35,397 bases of DNA from Gordonia asplenii (GCF_012933505.1 NZ_JABBNB010000048.1:1-35397); one strand, 5' to 3'; positions 7,072 through 17,223 are shown, counted from the stretch's first letter. The notes: a model not told the origin generated them from the sequence alone. Numbers and translations are program-made.

Positions 7072-8553
7072 ATGGACATCACGGTCAAGGTCACCGGCGG
7101 CGACGTCGTCGGACGTCGCACAGGTGACATCACCACCTTCCTCGGAATCCCGTACGCGGCCGCGCCAGTCGGCGAGTTGGCCTTCGCCGATCCCCAGCCG
7201 GTCATCGAGTGGGATGGCGCGCGCGACGCGACGTCGGAGGGTCCGTCGTGTTGGCAGTCGCCCTACCCCGAACCCATCCACTCCTGGTTCGGCAAGGTCA
7301 CCGCCCCCGAACTCGGCGGCGAATCTCTCAACGTCAACGTCTGGACTCCCGACGTCGATGCCACCGGACTACCCGTGATGGTGTGGATTCACGGTGGGGC
7401 CTTCGTTCGCGGCGCCAATGCGTCACCGATGTACGACGGCTCGTCCTTCGCCCGCGACGGCGTCGTATTGGTATCGATCAACTACCGCCTCGGGGTCTAC
7501 GGATTCCTGCCGATCGAGGGCGCACCGACCAACTTGGGCATCCGCGATCAGATCGCAGCACTTCAGTGGGTGCAGGCCAACGTCGCGGCGTTCGGCGGTG
7601 ACCCGACCAACGTCACGATCTTCGGCGAGTCCGCCGGCGGCATGAGCGTCGCCGTGCTGATGGCCGCCCCCGCCGCCCGGGGACTGTTCGCGAAAGCCAT
7701 CGTCGAGAGCGGGCACGGCCATTCCATCGTCGAAGTAGACGATGCGAAGAAAGTCACCGCGGAGATGGCCGCGCTCCTCGGCGTCGACGCCACCGCCGAG
7801 GCGTTCGCCGCTGTCGATCCCACCGACCTGATCGCCGCGCAGAACAACGTGAGCGACCAGATTCGGCTAGCTCCCGATCCCGCACGTTGGGGCGCCACCA
7901 CCATCTCCGCGGGTGGCGGCATCACCGGATTCATCCCCGCCTTCGACGACCTCGTTCCCGTCTTTCCCGACGAGGCCGTCGCAGCGGGCGCGGCCGCCGG
8001 GATTCCCCTGCTCGCGGGCTGTACCGCGCGCGAATTCTCGTTGTTCAGCGTGAGTGCCGGACTCAAGGGCGCCCTCACCGACGAGATCCTGCCGATGGCC
8101 GTCGCGCGCTTCGGCGCGGGTCCCGAGGTCGTGGCCACCTATCGTGCCAACCACCCGGACGAGTCACCCGGCGACGTCTTCGACCACATCGTCTCCGACC
8201 TCTTCTTCCGCGGCTCGATGCTGCGGCTGGCCGAGGGCGCGTCGTCAACGGCCGACGTCTTCGTCTACGAATTCGATTGGGGCACACCGATCGCCGACCT
8301 AGGGCCCTGCCACGCACTCGAGCTGCCGTTCGTCTTCGATGCCCTCGCGGGCAGCCGACCGTTCACCGGCCCGGCCGCGCCGCAAAGCCTCGCCGACGAC
8401 ATCCACGCCGCTTGGGTGCGGTTCGCGAAGACCGGCAATCCAGGATGGGACGTGTACGCCGATCAACGAACGGTGCACGTATTCAACGCCGACGGCGGCT
8501 CGACGGGCCCGCTGCCGCGTGCCGCCGACCTCGCCGCGCTCGTTCAGAGCTAG
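7072..8553 (+). CDS. Type-B carboxylesterase
   Basis: 493 residues from ATG 7072. A longer in-frame version from 6919 would add 51 residues unlike the family and is rejected. Carboxylesterase type B (PF00135) features appear in order: N-terminal GDITTFLGIPYAAAPVGE, oxyanion-hole segment VMVWIHGGAFVRGA, SINYRLGVYGFL, and nucleophile elbow FGESAGGMSV. The catalytic Glu/Asp region and the terminal His (GPCHALELPFVFDA) follow. No signal peptide is visible, so the enzyme is cytosolic. It should hydrolyse carboxylic esters; the substrate cannot be told from sequence. The last base of its stop codon (TAG 8551-8553) is the first base of a MITE-like element, so that insertion may have set the present 3' end. 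An alpha/beta hydrolase follows on the same strand. Confidence 0.9.
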   Translation: MDITVKVTGGDVVGRRTGDITTFLGIPYAAAPVGELAFADPQPVIEWDGARDATSEGPSCWQSPYPEPIHSWFGKVTAPELGGESLNVNVWTPDVDATGLPVMVWIHGGAFVRGANASPMYDGSSFARDGVVLVSINYRLGVYGFLPIEGAPTNLGIRDQIAALQWVQANVAAFGGDPTNVTIFGESAGGMSVAVLMAAPAARGLFAKAIVESGHGHSIVEVDDAKKVTAEMAALLGVDATAEAFAAVDPTDLIAAQNNVSDQIRLAPDPARWGATTISAGGGITGFIPAFDDLVPVFPDEAVAAGAAAGIPLLAGCTAREFSLFSVSAGLKGALTDEILPMAVARFGAGPEVVATYRANHPDESPGDVFDHIVSDLFFRGSMLRLAEGASSTADVFVYEFDWGTPIADLGPCHALELPFVFDALAGSRPFTGPAAPQSLADDIHAAWVRFAKTGNPGWDVYADQRTVHVFNADGGSTGPLPRAADLAALVQS

Positions 8554-8726
8554 GGTGTGTCTCCCAATTCTTCTGCGAGGCATCGCCGGGACGAGCGCAG
8601 CAACGGGGCATTTCGTCGCTGGCCGATCTGGCAAGGCCGAGGATGGAGCGATAGCGGCACGACGACAACGCAGCCAGGCGGTCAGCGGGCCGCCGAGGAC
8701 CGCAAAGGGAATCGGGAGACACACCC
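8553..8726. mobile_element. Candidate 174-bp MITE-like element with terminal inverted repeats
   Basis: GGGTGTGTCTCCC (8553-8565) is the exact inverse of GGGAGACACACCC (8714-8726), and the match continues for 5 further positions with one mismatch, so 17 of 18 bases match. The ends begin GGG and close CCC, as transposon termini often do, and the 138-bp interior has no gene. No clean target-site duplication is visible: flanks are CTA on the left and TTA on the right. No transposase is present, so it would be non-autonomous or a remnant. Confidence 0.5.
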
Positions 8727-8786
8727 TTACTGACCACCGAGTCAGGTGTGTGAACCTAGAACGTGTGGCCGTGTCATGCTAGTTCA

Positions 8787-9704
8787 GTGATTGAAATCGA
8801 CCGCCCCAAGATCGAGGGCAGCGTCGCCGTCGGGCGTAACCGTCGGATCGGATTCGCCGAGTTCGGATCCGCGACCGGTCGCGCCATCTTCTGGCTGCAC
8901 GGCACCCCTGGTGCGCGCCGACAGATCCCCACCGAGGCGCGCGCCTTCGGTGAGGAACACAATGTACGCATCATCGGCATCGACCGGCCCGGCGTCGGCT
9001 CGTCGACGCCGTATCGGTACCACTCTGTCAGCGAATTCGCCGACGATCTCCTCCGGGTCGCCGACACTCTCGGCATCGACAAGTTCGGCGTCATCGGGCT
9101 GTCCGGTGGCGGGCCGTACACACTCGCCGTCGCTCACGCCGCCCCCGCTCGCGTTGTCGTCGCGGGTGTACTCGGCGGTGTCGCACCCACCGTCGGGCCG
9201 GATGCGATCACCGGCGGCGCAACACAATTGGCGACCTTTACCGCTCCCCTCCTGCAGGTCGCGGGCGCCCCGATCGGCCGTGCGCTGAGCTCGATGATCA
9301 GCATCGCCCGACCGGTCGCCGTCCCCGCCATCAGTCTCTACGGCCGGCTGTCGCCGCAGGGCGACCGAGAACTGTTGGCGCGCCCGGAGTTTCGCGCGAT
9401 GTTCCTCGACGACCTGCTGCACGGCGGCGGTCGGCGCGCCGAGGCACCGTTCGCCGACGCCATCGTCTTCGCCCGCGACTGGGGATTCCGCGTCAGCGAC
9501 GTGTCGGTGCCGGTGCGCTGGTGGCACGGCGACAAAGACCACATCATCCCGTTCAGCCACGGCGAGCACATGGTCAACCTGCTGCCCGACGCCCGGCTCT
9601 ACACGATGCACGGCGAGTCACATCTGGGCGGATTGGGAATGGCCACCGAAGTGCTGTCCGAGCTGCTCGAGCTGTGGGACGAGAAAGACAGCGTCGAGTC
9701 GTAA
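8787..9704 (+). CDS. Alpha/beta-fold hydrolase
   Basis: 305 residues from GTG 8787 (MIEIDRPKIEG); an upstream frame from 8763 adds eight unlikely residues. Features of Abhydrolase_1: oxyanion strand FWLHGTPGARRQ, IIGIDRPGVGSSTP, nucleophile elbow GLSGGG (Ser), late Asp in WWHGDKDHIIP, and catalytic His in MHGESHLGG. Cytosolic, no signal peptide. Such proteins hydrolyse esters, epoxides or C-C bonds, and the substrate is not predictable here. There is no ribosome site. CATGCT lies at 8775-8780, exactly 6 nt before the GTG, suggesting a leaderless transcript. The copper genes are convergent downstream (151 nt gap, holding a dispersed repeat). Confidence 0.85.
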   Translation: MIEIDRPKIEGSVAVGRNRRIGFAEFGSATGRAIFWLHGTPGARRQIPTEARAFGEEHNVRIIGIDRPGVGSSTPYRYHSVSEFADDLLRVADTLGIDKFGVIGLSGGGPYTLAVAHAAPARVVVAGVLGGVAPTVGPDAITGGATQLATFTAPLLQVAGAPIGRALSSMISIARPVAVPAISLYGRLSPQGDRELLARPEFRAMFLDDLLHGGGRRAEAPFADAIVFARDWGFRVSDVSVPVRWWHGDKDHIIPFSHGEHMVNLLPDARLYTMHGESHLGGLGMATEVLSELLELWDEKDSVES

Positions 9705-9753
9705 TCTCAACCGCGTCAATGTATTCGGTGGCGCTGGTACCGTCGGCTCGGGT

Positions 9754-9802
9754 GGTTTCGACACGGGCCTTCGCTAACGCGTCGGCCCGGCTCAACCAGC
9801 GG
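9754..9802 (+). repeat. Dispersed GTTTCGACACG...GGCTCAACCAGC repeat, copy A
   Basis: GGTTTCGACACGG (9754-9766) and GGCTCAACCAGCGG (9789-9802) bracket CTTCGCTAACGCG. The two edges recur at 28707-28793 (inverted) and 35076-35161, and the first also at 34848-34923 (inverted). Downstream, GGCTCAAACAGTGGAG repeats the second edge imperfectly. All copies are intergenic, here between two convergent genes. Confidence 0.65.
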
Positions 9803-9855
9803 AGTCCGGCTCAAACAGTGGAGTGGACGGAGCGGCGGACTCATAATCCGCGGGT

Positions 9856-10800
9856 TCACCCCACCGGGCTCGTCGTCGCCAACCCGGCCGCAAGACCCAG
9901 CACGACGCTCATCACTACGACCTCGATTACCGCCGCGCGCAACGACGTCTCCGACGATCCGCGCCGGGCCACGACGTCGGGGACCCAGCGTCGACGATGC
10001 CGCGCCCCCAAGCCGACCAACATCGCCAACACCACGGCCTTGGCCAGCATCACCAGACCGTAGCCGGTGGTCCACCACAACGACCCGATACCCAATTCGA
10101 TTGCACCCGAAGCCAATCCGGTCACCGCGAGTAGGCCGACCACGTAGACCGCGTACTTCGAGAACACCGGCAATGCGGTTCGCCAACCGTCCCGACCACT
10201 GATCGTCATCGCCATCGCGGCCAGCGACCCACACCACCACGCGGCGCAAAGTGCGTGCGCGACAATGAGAATCGGCTCGACGGGATGCGTCACAGCATGC
10301 CCCGCGACGGCGGGAGCCGCAATTCCCAACGCCGCCAACGCCCCGACGACGGAGACGGGCAGCGCGACGTCGTCGGGACGTCGGGCCGTCAACGTCCACG
10401 CGACAATGACCATCGCCGCGATGATCGAAATCAGCTCTCCCGGCGTCGACGTCGCACCGTCGATGAACTGCCCTACGCTCACCCGCCCGACCGAGACACC
10501 GACCCGCGAGGCGACGTCGAACCAGATCGTGACGATGTCGGCGATCAGCCAGACGACGGCGAACCCGGCGATCGCCGTCAACGCCGGTTGCACGCCGAGC
10601 ATCGGCAGGCAACCCAACCCGACGAGCACCACCCCCGCCAGCAGTCCTACCAGACTCGGCATCGACGACGCCGCCGGCCCCGCCGGATCGGCGAGGATCC
10701 AGCACAGCATCAATCCGGCGAAGGCTGCGGGCACCGCGACACCGAGCGCATGCGCTCGACGCTCCGCAGTCACCGGTGTGCGGTCACCCGCAGCACTCAT
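9856..10800 (-). CDS. copD: CopD-family copper-resistance membrane protein
   Basis: 314 residues, almost entirely hydrophobic, with about eight membrane helices. The last half matches CopD (PF05425): a helix with GHAVTHPVEPILIVAHALCA (His residues facing a pore), WWCGSLAAMAMT, FSKYAVYVVGLLAVTGLASG, and WWTTGYGLVMLAKAVVLAML. The His and Trp residues around ...AHALCAAWWCGS are typical of the family. CopD proteins sit in the inner membrane and are thought to move copper received from CopC. Start ATG 10800 lies just 3 nt beyond the copC stop, so the genes are co-transcribed as ycnI-copC-copD, with a further membrane-protein gene 132 nt upstream. Family secure, transport direction inferred. Confidence 0.85.
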   Translation of the reverse strand: MSAAGDRTPVTAERRAHALGVAVPAAFAGLMLCWILADPAGPAASSMPSLVGLLAGVVLVGLGCLPMLGVQPALTAIAGFAVVWLIADIVTIWFDVASRVGVSVGRVSVGQFIDGATSTPGELISIIAAMVIVAWTLTARRPDDVALPVSVVGALAALGIAAPAVAGHAVTHPVEPILIVAHALCAAWWCGSLAAMAMTISGRDGWRTALPVFSKYAVYVVGLLAVTGLASGAIELGIGSLWWTTGYGLVMLAKAVVLAMLVGLGARHRRRWVPDVVARRGSSETSLRAAVIEVVVMSVVLGLAAGLATTSPVG

Positions 10801-10803
10801 CGG

Positions 10804-11319
10804 CTACGCCCGTCGCCGCGACATCCACACGACGACACCCGCGCCGCCGAGCAGAATGACGATTCCGACGACGATGAACGGCCACACGGGCAGACCACCG
10901 GACCCCGAGGCCGGCTGGGCAGCGCTCGGACCCGGCGTACCGGTACCCGCGACGGTCAGCGTGAACGACCGCTTACCCTCCACCGGGTGACCGTCGGCCG
11001 AGGTGACTCGGTAGTTGATCTGGTACTCACCGGCCGGGCCGAGCGGCCGCAGTCCGACTTTGAGCGTCGGGCCGAACACGGTCGGATCACCGTTCTGCCA
11101 GAAGTTGCCGTCCGGCCCCACCACGGTGAGCACCGCGAACGACTCCTGAATCGCCTCGTTGAACGTCAACGTGACCGACGCCGGCGACGCCGACACCCGG
11201 GCACCGTCGGCCGGATCCGAGGACTCCAGCCTCGAATGCGCGGCCGCCGCTCCGGCTCCGAGCAGCGTCGCGATCATCGCGATGAGCACGACGACTCCGG
11301 CGCGCCGACACCTGTTCAC
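10804..11319 (-). CDS. copC: CopC-domain periplasmic/cell-wall copper-binding protein, membrane anchored
   Basis: 171 residues from GTG 11319, overlapping the ycnI stop by 4 nt (GTGA), so translation is probably coupled. A signal peptide (about 1-27) ends in GAAAAHS, which would place His as the second mature residue, as in CopC where an N-terminal His helps bind Cu(II). The CopC domain (PF04234) includes LESSDPADGARVSASP, VTLTFNEAIQ, GEYQINYRVTSADGHPVEG (conserved D-G-H) and FTLTV. After a Pro/Ser linker comes a single C-terminal membrane helix (PFIVVGIVILLGGAGVVVWM) and a basic tail, usual in actinobacteria. It should carry copper outside the membrane and hand it to CopD. Confidence 0.9.
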   Translation of the reverse strand: MNRCRRAGVVVLIAMIATLLGAGAAAAHSRLESSDPADGARVSASPASVTLTFNEAIQESFAVLTVVGPDGNFWQNGDPTVFGPTLKVGLRPLGPAGEYQINYRVTSADGHPVEGKRSFTLTVAGTGTPGPSAAQPASGSGGLPVWPFIVVGIVILLGGAGVVVWMSRRRA

Positions 11320-12047
11320 TCGTCTGCGCCCTTCTTCTTATTCTTCTCATCTGTCGTCTCCACATCGGAGCCCGCGACCTTGCGGCGTCGAACCAGCCCG
11401 AGGCCACCCACGACGACTCCGACCGCCGCAACCACCAACGCCACACCGCCAAGGATGCGCGCGGTGTCGTCGGCGCTCGACGCCGACGCCTCGTCGTTGC
11501 CGTTCGTCGACGCCGGGTGATCGTCGTCGCCGCCCGTCCCCTTGGCCAACTTCAACGTCGGGGTGGGATGTTCCGGCTCGGCACCGTTGGGCCCGTCGGG
11601 CTGGTTCCAGTTAACGACCGTCCCGTCGGAGTAGGTCTGCACCGCGGGCAGATCGACGGTCTCCTGCTGCGGAAATGGACCGGCGCTGATGGTGAACTGG
11701 CCGAATTCGCCGACCTTCAGCCCGGTGTTGCCATCGGCCGCGGTCCACGTGACCCGCAGGGCTTCAAGGGTTTTGGGGTCCTTCTCGATGACGGCCCGCC
11801 AACCGGGCATCGACTCGGTACGCACGCTCTTCAGGCGCGGCACCTGGATCGACACCGACGTCGTCGTGGCGTTGGTGTCGGATTCGTTGGGAACCACCAG
11901 GCTGACCAGGCCGTAACCGCCCTGGGTGGCCGTCGTCGACGACACGGTGACGTGGGCGGCGGCAACGCCGGCACCCATGAATGACGCTGCCGCGACGACC
12001 GCTATGGGTGCGACGATTTTGGGCAGCATTGAACGAATGGTTGTCAT
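11316..12047 (-). CDS. ycnI: YcnI-family (DUF1775) copper-binding protein
   Basis: 243 residues from ATG 12047, supported by GGAAAG about 8 nt upstream; an in-frame start at 12119 adds 24 residues with no signal-peptide logic. A signal peptide (1 to about 34) ends ...GVAAAHVTVSS, leaving the His that in B. subtilis YcnI forms the mono-histidine brace for Cu(II). The domain continues with YGLVSLVVPNES, VPGW-like MPGWRAVIEKD, VTWTA and FGQFTISAGPFP. A long Asp/Ser/Pro linker precedes a C-terminal membrane helix (LGGVALVVAAVGVVVGGLGL) and a Lys-rich tail. Acts at the outer face of the membrane in copper handling with CopC and CopD. It is the first gene of the tight three-gene unit. Confidence 0.9.
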   Translation of the reverse strand: MTTIRSMLPKIVAPIAVVAAASFMGAGVAAAHVTVSSTTATQGGYGLVSLVVPNESDTNATTTSVSIQVPRLKSVRTESMPGWRAVIEKDPKTLEALRVTWTAADGNTGLKVGEFGQFTISAGPFPQQETVDLPAVQTYSDGTVVNWNQPDGPNGAEPEHPTPTLKLAKGTGGDDDHPASTNGNDEASASSADDTARILGGVALVVAAVGVVVGGLGLVRRRKVAGSDVETTDEKNKKKGADE

Positions 12048-12138
12048 GGATCTGCTTTCCATAAAGTGTGTGGGTGACTGGGCGAGCGCCGAGCGCACAC
12101 CCCGCAGCCGGACCGCCATCCCGGTCAGAAGTCGGCAG

Positions 12139-12168
12139 ATTATCCCCTCATCAAGGGCACTATGCCCT
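12139..12168 (-). promoter_or_regulatory. Candidate promoter/operator of the ycnI-copC-copD unit
   Basis: On the minus strand a near-consensus -10 box GATAAT (12139-12144) lies 92 nt before ATG 12047. In the position of the -35 is a palindrome AGGGCA-CTA-TGCCCT (12154-12168). A repressor bound there would block the promoter, and copper-responsive control would fit the genes. The motif is not the known mycobacterial RicR or CsoR site as I remember them. Confidence 0.4.
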
Positions 12169-12179
12169 CGACGGCAGAC

Positions 12180-12746
12180 TCAGCTACAGAATTCTGGGAA
12201 CAAGGCGGGCCACACGAGGTCGGAGGCGTCGGCGCACACCGACGGCGGCCCCCGGATCCGACCCGACACCACTGCGATACCGACCAACACGGCCGGCACC
12301 GAATGCCACGGCGGCGCACCCGCGGCCGGCTCGGTGACGGGTCCGACGACCACCCGCAGCACCGACGTGATCAACGAGATGAGCTGCGCGACAACCATGA
12401 TCGCCAACGCCGACACCGGAATCGCCACCAGGTGCGTCATCAGCATCGACGCCGGGTCGAGCGTCCACATGTCGCCGTGGGCCAGCATCAGCGCCAGGTG
12501 CGACGCCGCCTGCGCGACACTGAGCACCCCGAACACCCGCGCCAGCCCGGCACCGCGGGTGAGCATCGCCGCGATCGCCCCGATGCCTGCGACCAGCACC
12601 ATCCCCGACGTCGGGAAGCCGCCGCCGGCCAGACCGTGGGCGGCGAGCGCCACCGACGGTACCGTCGCGCCCACGCTGCACCGAGTGACGCCGCGGCGCG
12701 TGTCGAGCACGCCGTCGCGGCCCGTCGACTCACGCGCGCTTCCCAT
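12180..12746 (-). CDS. Small membrane protein upstream of the copper genes
   Basis: 188 residues from ATG 12746; GTG 12794 would add 16 residues and the start is uncertain. Four or five membrane helices are visible, with His at or near their ends: VALAAHGLAGGGFPTSG, ASHLALMLAHGDMW, MLMTHLVAIPVSALA and PWHSVPAVLVG. Small proteins with an A-A-H-x-L-A-G-G-x-x-P start and similar His placement are common next to YcnI/CopC genes in actinobacteria, where they are annotated as hypothetical. The scattered His and Met could bind metal, which is inference. It lies on the same strand, 132 nt before ycnI, with a candidate promoter between them, so it may be co-transcribed or only co-regulated. Confidence 0.6.
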   Translation of the reverse strand: MGSARESTGRDGVLDTRRGVTRCSVGATVPSVALAAHGLAGGGFPTSGMVLVAGIGAIAAMLTRGAGLARVFGVLSVAQAASHLALMLAHGDMWTLDPASMLMTHLVAIPVSALAIMVVAQLISLITSVLRVVVGPVTEPAAGAPPWHSVPAVLVGIAVVSGRIRGPPSVCADASDLVWPALFPEFCS

Positions 12747-12829
12747 CACGCCGTCAAGTCTCCCACGACCGGCTCGAACCACCACGACCAGCACTCATCG
12801 CCACCGAACACCCGCGTCCGAGGGGCGGC

Positions 12830-12835
12830 TACTGT
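12830..12835 (+). promoter_or_regulatory. Candidate -10 box of a leaderless nadE mRNA
   Basis: TACTGT (TANNNT) ends exactly 6 nt before GTG 12842. The only Shine-Dalgarno-like bases (AAGGA) touch the GTG and are too close to work, which supports leaderless initiation. Confidence 0.45.
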
Positions 12836-12841
12836 CAAGGA

Positions 12842-14836
<1,995 letters not shown>

Positions 14837-16237
14837 CTACCCCGCCAGATCCGCGAGCACCTTCACCTCGGCCTTGAAGCTCTCCACGATCGACCACTCG
14901 TCGGGCACCAGTTCCTTACACCCCAGCAGCCCGAAGTTGAGGTGCCCGTCGGCGGAGAAGACGGTGATGTTGAGTCCGCCGCCGTGGAAGATCGGGCCCA
15001 GCGGGTAGACGCCCTCGACGCGGGCACCGAGGAAGTAGAGCGGGAAGTCGGGTCCGGGGACATTGGAGACCAGCACGTTGAAGACCGTCGGGTGCAGATT
15101 CGACAGTTGCCGGTCGCCGTAGATCTTCATCATCGCCGCCATCGTGGTCCCCGGCGCGAACTGGGCCCACGCGCGCAGGATGTTGGCGTCGATGTCGGCG
15201 TGGTGGGCCTTGGAGATCTGCGCGGCCCGAGCCGACGCCTCGATGCGCTGCGCCGGATCCTCGACGTCGGTGGCCAGTTCGGTGAACATGCCGCTGACCT
15301 TGTTGGTGCCCTCGGTGACGAGATCGGCCTCGTCGGCTCCGTGCACCGATACCGGGACCATCGCGACCAGTGGCTGTGCGGGCAGGGCGTCGAGCCGGAT
15401 GAGGTAGTCGCGTAGCGCACCGGCGACCAGCGCGAGCACGACGTCGTTGATCTTCACCCCGAAGTGATTCTTGATCTTCTTCACATCGCTCATCGGCACC
15501 TGGCTCATCGCGACCACGCGATGCGGCGTGATGGGTGCGTTGAACGGGGTGCGCGGCGCCTGGAAGGGCGCCGGCATCGCATCCGACGACCGCGCACGCT
15601 TGAACCAGCCCACCGGAACCCGCAGCGTCGCGGGCAACAGTTTGGCCATCGCGATCGGACGCTGGACGAAGTAGTTGACGGCGCCGCCGGCGGCCATCGT
15701 CGCACGCGACGTCCCACCGGCCGACTCCTTGACCTTGTCCTCGTCGAGTTCTGGCGGATCGGGCGTGAGCGTGCAGAGTTGCGCGAGGAGGTCCGCACTG
15801 GTCACACCGTCGACGCCGGCGTGGTGCATCCGCAGCATCGCCGCCGCCTTGCCACCAGCGAGCCCCTCCATGATCCACAGCTCCCACAGCGGCTTGCCGC
15901 GATCGAGGGTCTGTCCGGCGAGGTGCGCGCAGAAGTCGGCGACTTCGCGTTCGCTGCCCGGCGACGGTACCGCCACACGGTGGACGTGCCGCTGAATGTC
16001 GAAGTCGGTGTCTTCGATCCACACCGGGTGGTCGATGTTGAGCACCGAATTGGCGAGTTTGCGGCGGAAAGTCGGCATCGCCGACAGTCGTCGTTCGAGT
16101 TCGTCGCGCATCTTCTCGAAGGTGTATCCACCGGGTACCGTCGCCGGGTCGATCTCGATGATGCCGATCACATGCATCAACTGCGATCGGGTTTCGAGGT
16201 ACAGGAACGACGCATCCAGACCACTCAAACGCTGCAT
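14837..16237 (-). CDS. Wax ester synthase/diacylglycerol acyltransferase (WS/DGAT family)
   Basis: 466 residues from ATG 16237, chosen because family members begin MQRLSGLDASFLYLE. In-frame ATGs at 16243 and 16252 and a TTG at 16288 are alternatives, and none has a clear ribosome site. The acyltransferase active-site motif HHxxxDG is seen as MHHAGVDGV (about residue 135). Other family blocks are GKPLWELWIMEG, MVPVSVHG, NKVSGMFTELATD and NVPGPDFPLYFLGARV. It should transfer acyl-CoA to diacylglycerol or to a long-chain alcohol, making storage lipid at the membrane or on lipid bodies. It lies 47 nt downstream of a secreted lipase gene on the same strand, probably one transcript, and runs stop-to-stop into nadE with no room for a terminator. 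Confidence 0.93.
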   Translation of the reverse strand: MQRLSGLDASFLYLETRSQLMHVIGIIEIDPATVPGGYTFEKMRDELERRLSAMPTFRRKLANSVLNIDHPVWIEDTDFDIQRHVHRVAVPSPGSEREVADFCAHLAGQTLDRGKPLWELWIMEGLAGGKAAAMLRMHHAGVDGVTSADLLAQLCTLTPDPPELDEDKVKESAGGTSRATMAAGGAVNYFVQRPIAMAKLLPATLRVPVGWFKRARSSDAMPAPFQAPRTPFNAPITPHRVVAMSQVPMSDVKKIKNHFGVKINDVVLALVAGALRDYLIRLDALPAQPLVAMVPVSVHGADEADLVTEGTNKVSGMFTELATDVEDPAQRIEASARAAQISKAHHADIDANILRAWAQFAPGTTMAAMMKIYGDRQLSNLHPTVFNVLVSNVPGPDFPLYFLGARVEGVYPLGPIFHGGGLNITVFSADGHLNFGLLGCKELVPDEWSIVESFKAEVKVLADLAG

Positions 16238-16284
16238 GCACATATCGTGCCGCATGGGGTCGGTGAAGCGCACTGCCCCCGGGC

Positions 16285-17181
16285 TCAAACGAAGGGGGCG
16301 TCGACCGGCGGGTCGGAGAGCGGCGGGATCTGCCTCAGATTCGGCGCTCCCCGCGGAGCCGCAACCATGCAGCGCATCTGCAACTTCTGCCCCCGCAAAA
16401 AGCTGGAAATCAGCGAGTGCACCGACGACAACGCATAGATATTGCTGTGCAGCACCGGATCATTGGGACAGAAGTCTTGCGTGAGGACGTTGCGGTACCG
16501 GCCGGGACCCGCCATGAAGTTCTGCTGATAGGGCGCGGCTTCAGCTTCGAGTGTCGTCGACACGTTGAGATAGTCGATGCCCTCCAGGGCTTCTCGGGGA
16601 GTATTGAGCGCGGTGACTTTGGTGCTCCCCTGTGCCTGCTCGTAGCAGCCCGGCGTGATCCGCACGGAACGATACCGCGCGGGCATATTCCACCGACGAT
16701 TGACGGGCGGACAAAGCCCCTGCCGGACCCAAGCCGCCTGATACGGCGATCCTTTGACAATCCCGGAGAGCAACACCACCTTCCGTGCATGCTGGTCTCC
16801 ACCGAAGTACTTCAACCAGTAACGGGTGATCATGCCGGACTGAGATACCCCGACAACGTCGAACCGACGTTGACCGGTCTGCGCGACAATGCGGTCCACA
16901 AATCGTTCGAGCCGCTTCGAGTTGCCGGTAATGGTAACGAGCGGGCTGTACTCGGGCGCGGGAGAGTAAGTGAAGACATGCACGGTGAATCCGCGCTTGC
17001 GCATCGGGTCTGCGAAGGATCGATTGGCTGCGGCGAGGTCAGCGTCGGCGCCGGCGACGTAGATCAGCGGCACGAGAGTGCGCGCCGGACGCGCCGACGC
17101 AACGGGCGCCCCGGCGGTCATCACGGAAATGAGGCCGAGGGCTACCAGTAGGTACACCAACATCACGCTCTGGGATCTCAT
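16285..17181 (-). CDS. Secreted alpha/beta-hydrolase, lipase-like
   Basis: 298 residues from ATG 17181, which has GGGCGGA upstream; the in-frame 17229 start adds 16 residues before the signal peptide and is rejected. The signal peptide is about 1-31 (MLVYLLVALGLISVMTAGAP, ending ASARPA). The fold is a Lipase_2-like minimal hydrolase: strand VPLIYVAGADADL, nucleophile elbow VVGVSQSGM (G-V-S-Q-S), and YWLKYFGGDQHARKVVLLSG, closely parallel to the corresponding segment of the lipase at 2880-3644. The catalytic His is probably in SNIYALSSVHSLISSFL. Several cysteines (LCPP, GCYE, FCPN, RCMV) may form disulfides outside the cell. It probably acts on envelope or exogenous esters and is transcribed ahead of the WS/DGAT gene. 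Confidence 0.8.
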   Translation of the reverse strand: MRSQSVMLVYLLVALGLISVMTAGAPVASARPARTLVPLIYVAGADADLAAANRSFADPMRKRGFTVHVFTYSPAPEYSPLVTITGNSKRLERFVDRIVAQTGQRRFDVVGVSQSGMITRYWLKYFGGDQHARKVVLLSGIVKGSPYQAAWVRQGLCPPVNRRWNMPARYRSVRITPGCYEQAQGSTKVTALNTPREALEGIDYLNVSTTLEAEAAPYQQNFMAGPGRYRNVLTQDFCPNDPVLHSNIYALSSVHSLISSFLRGQKLQMRCMVAAPRGAPNLRQIPPLSDPPVDAPFV

Positions 17182-17204
17182 GTTTCCGCCCAGCGTCGCT
17201 TGCA

Positions 17205-17223
17205 TTTTCTGAGGGTAACCTAA
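17205..17223. promoter_or_regulatory. Possible IdeR/DtxR-like iron box
   Basis: The plus-strand 19-mer at 17205-17223 matches the iron-box consensus TTAGGTTAGGCTAACCTAA at 14 positions; the right half, GTAACCTAA, is nearly perfect and the left half poor. It lies 23 nt upstream of the lipase start at 17181. A chance match is possible. Confidence 0.25.

Noticed and set aside
8553..8726. Ordinary terminator hairpin after the esterase
   Set aside because: The arms are 148 nt apart and matched at 17 of 18 bases, too distant for a terminator; transposon-type ends fit better, though a terminator role is not excluded.
10255..11520. 421-codon plus-strand frame across the copper genes
   Set aside because: Antisense to CopD/CopC/YcnI, Arg/Asp/Pro-rich, no recognisable domain.
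14916..16241. Long minus-strand frame overlapping the WS/DGAT gene
   Set aside because: Other-frame shadow rich in Arg and Gly; the WS/DGAT frame has all family motifs.
16238..16288. TTG start at 16288 overlapping the lipase stop for the WS/DGAT gene
   Set aside because: Attractive TTGA overlap, but family members begin at MQRLSGLDASF and the added residues do not resemble the family.
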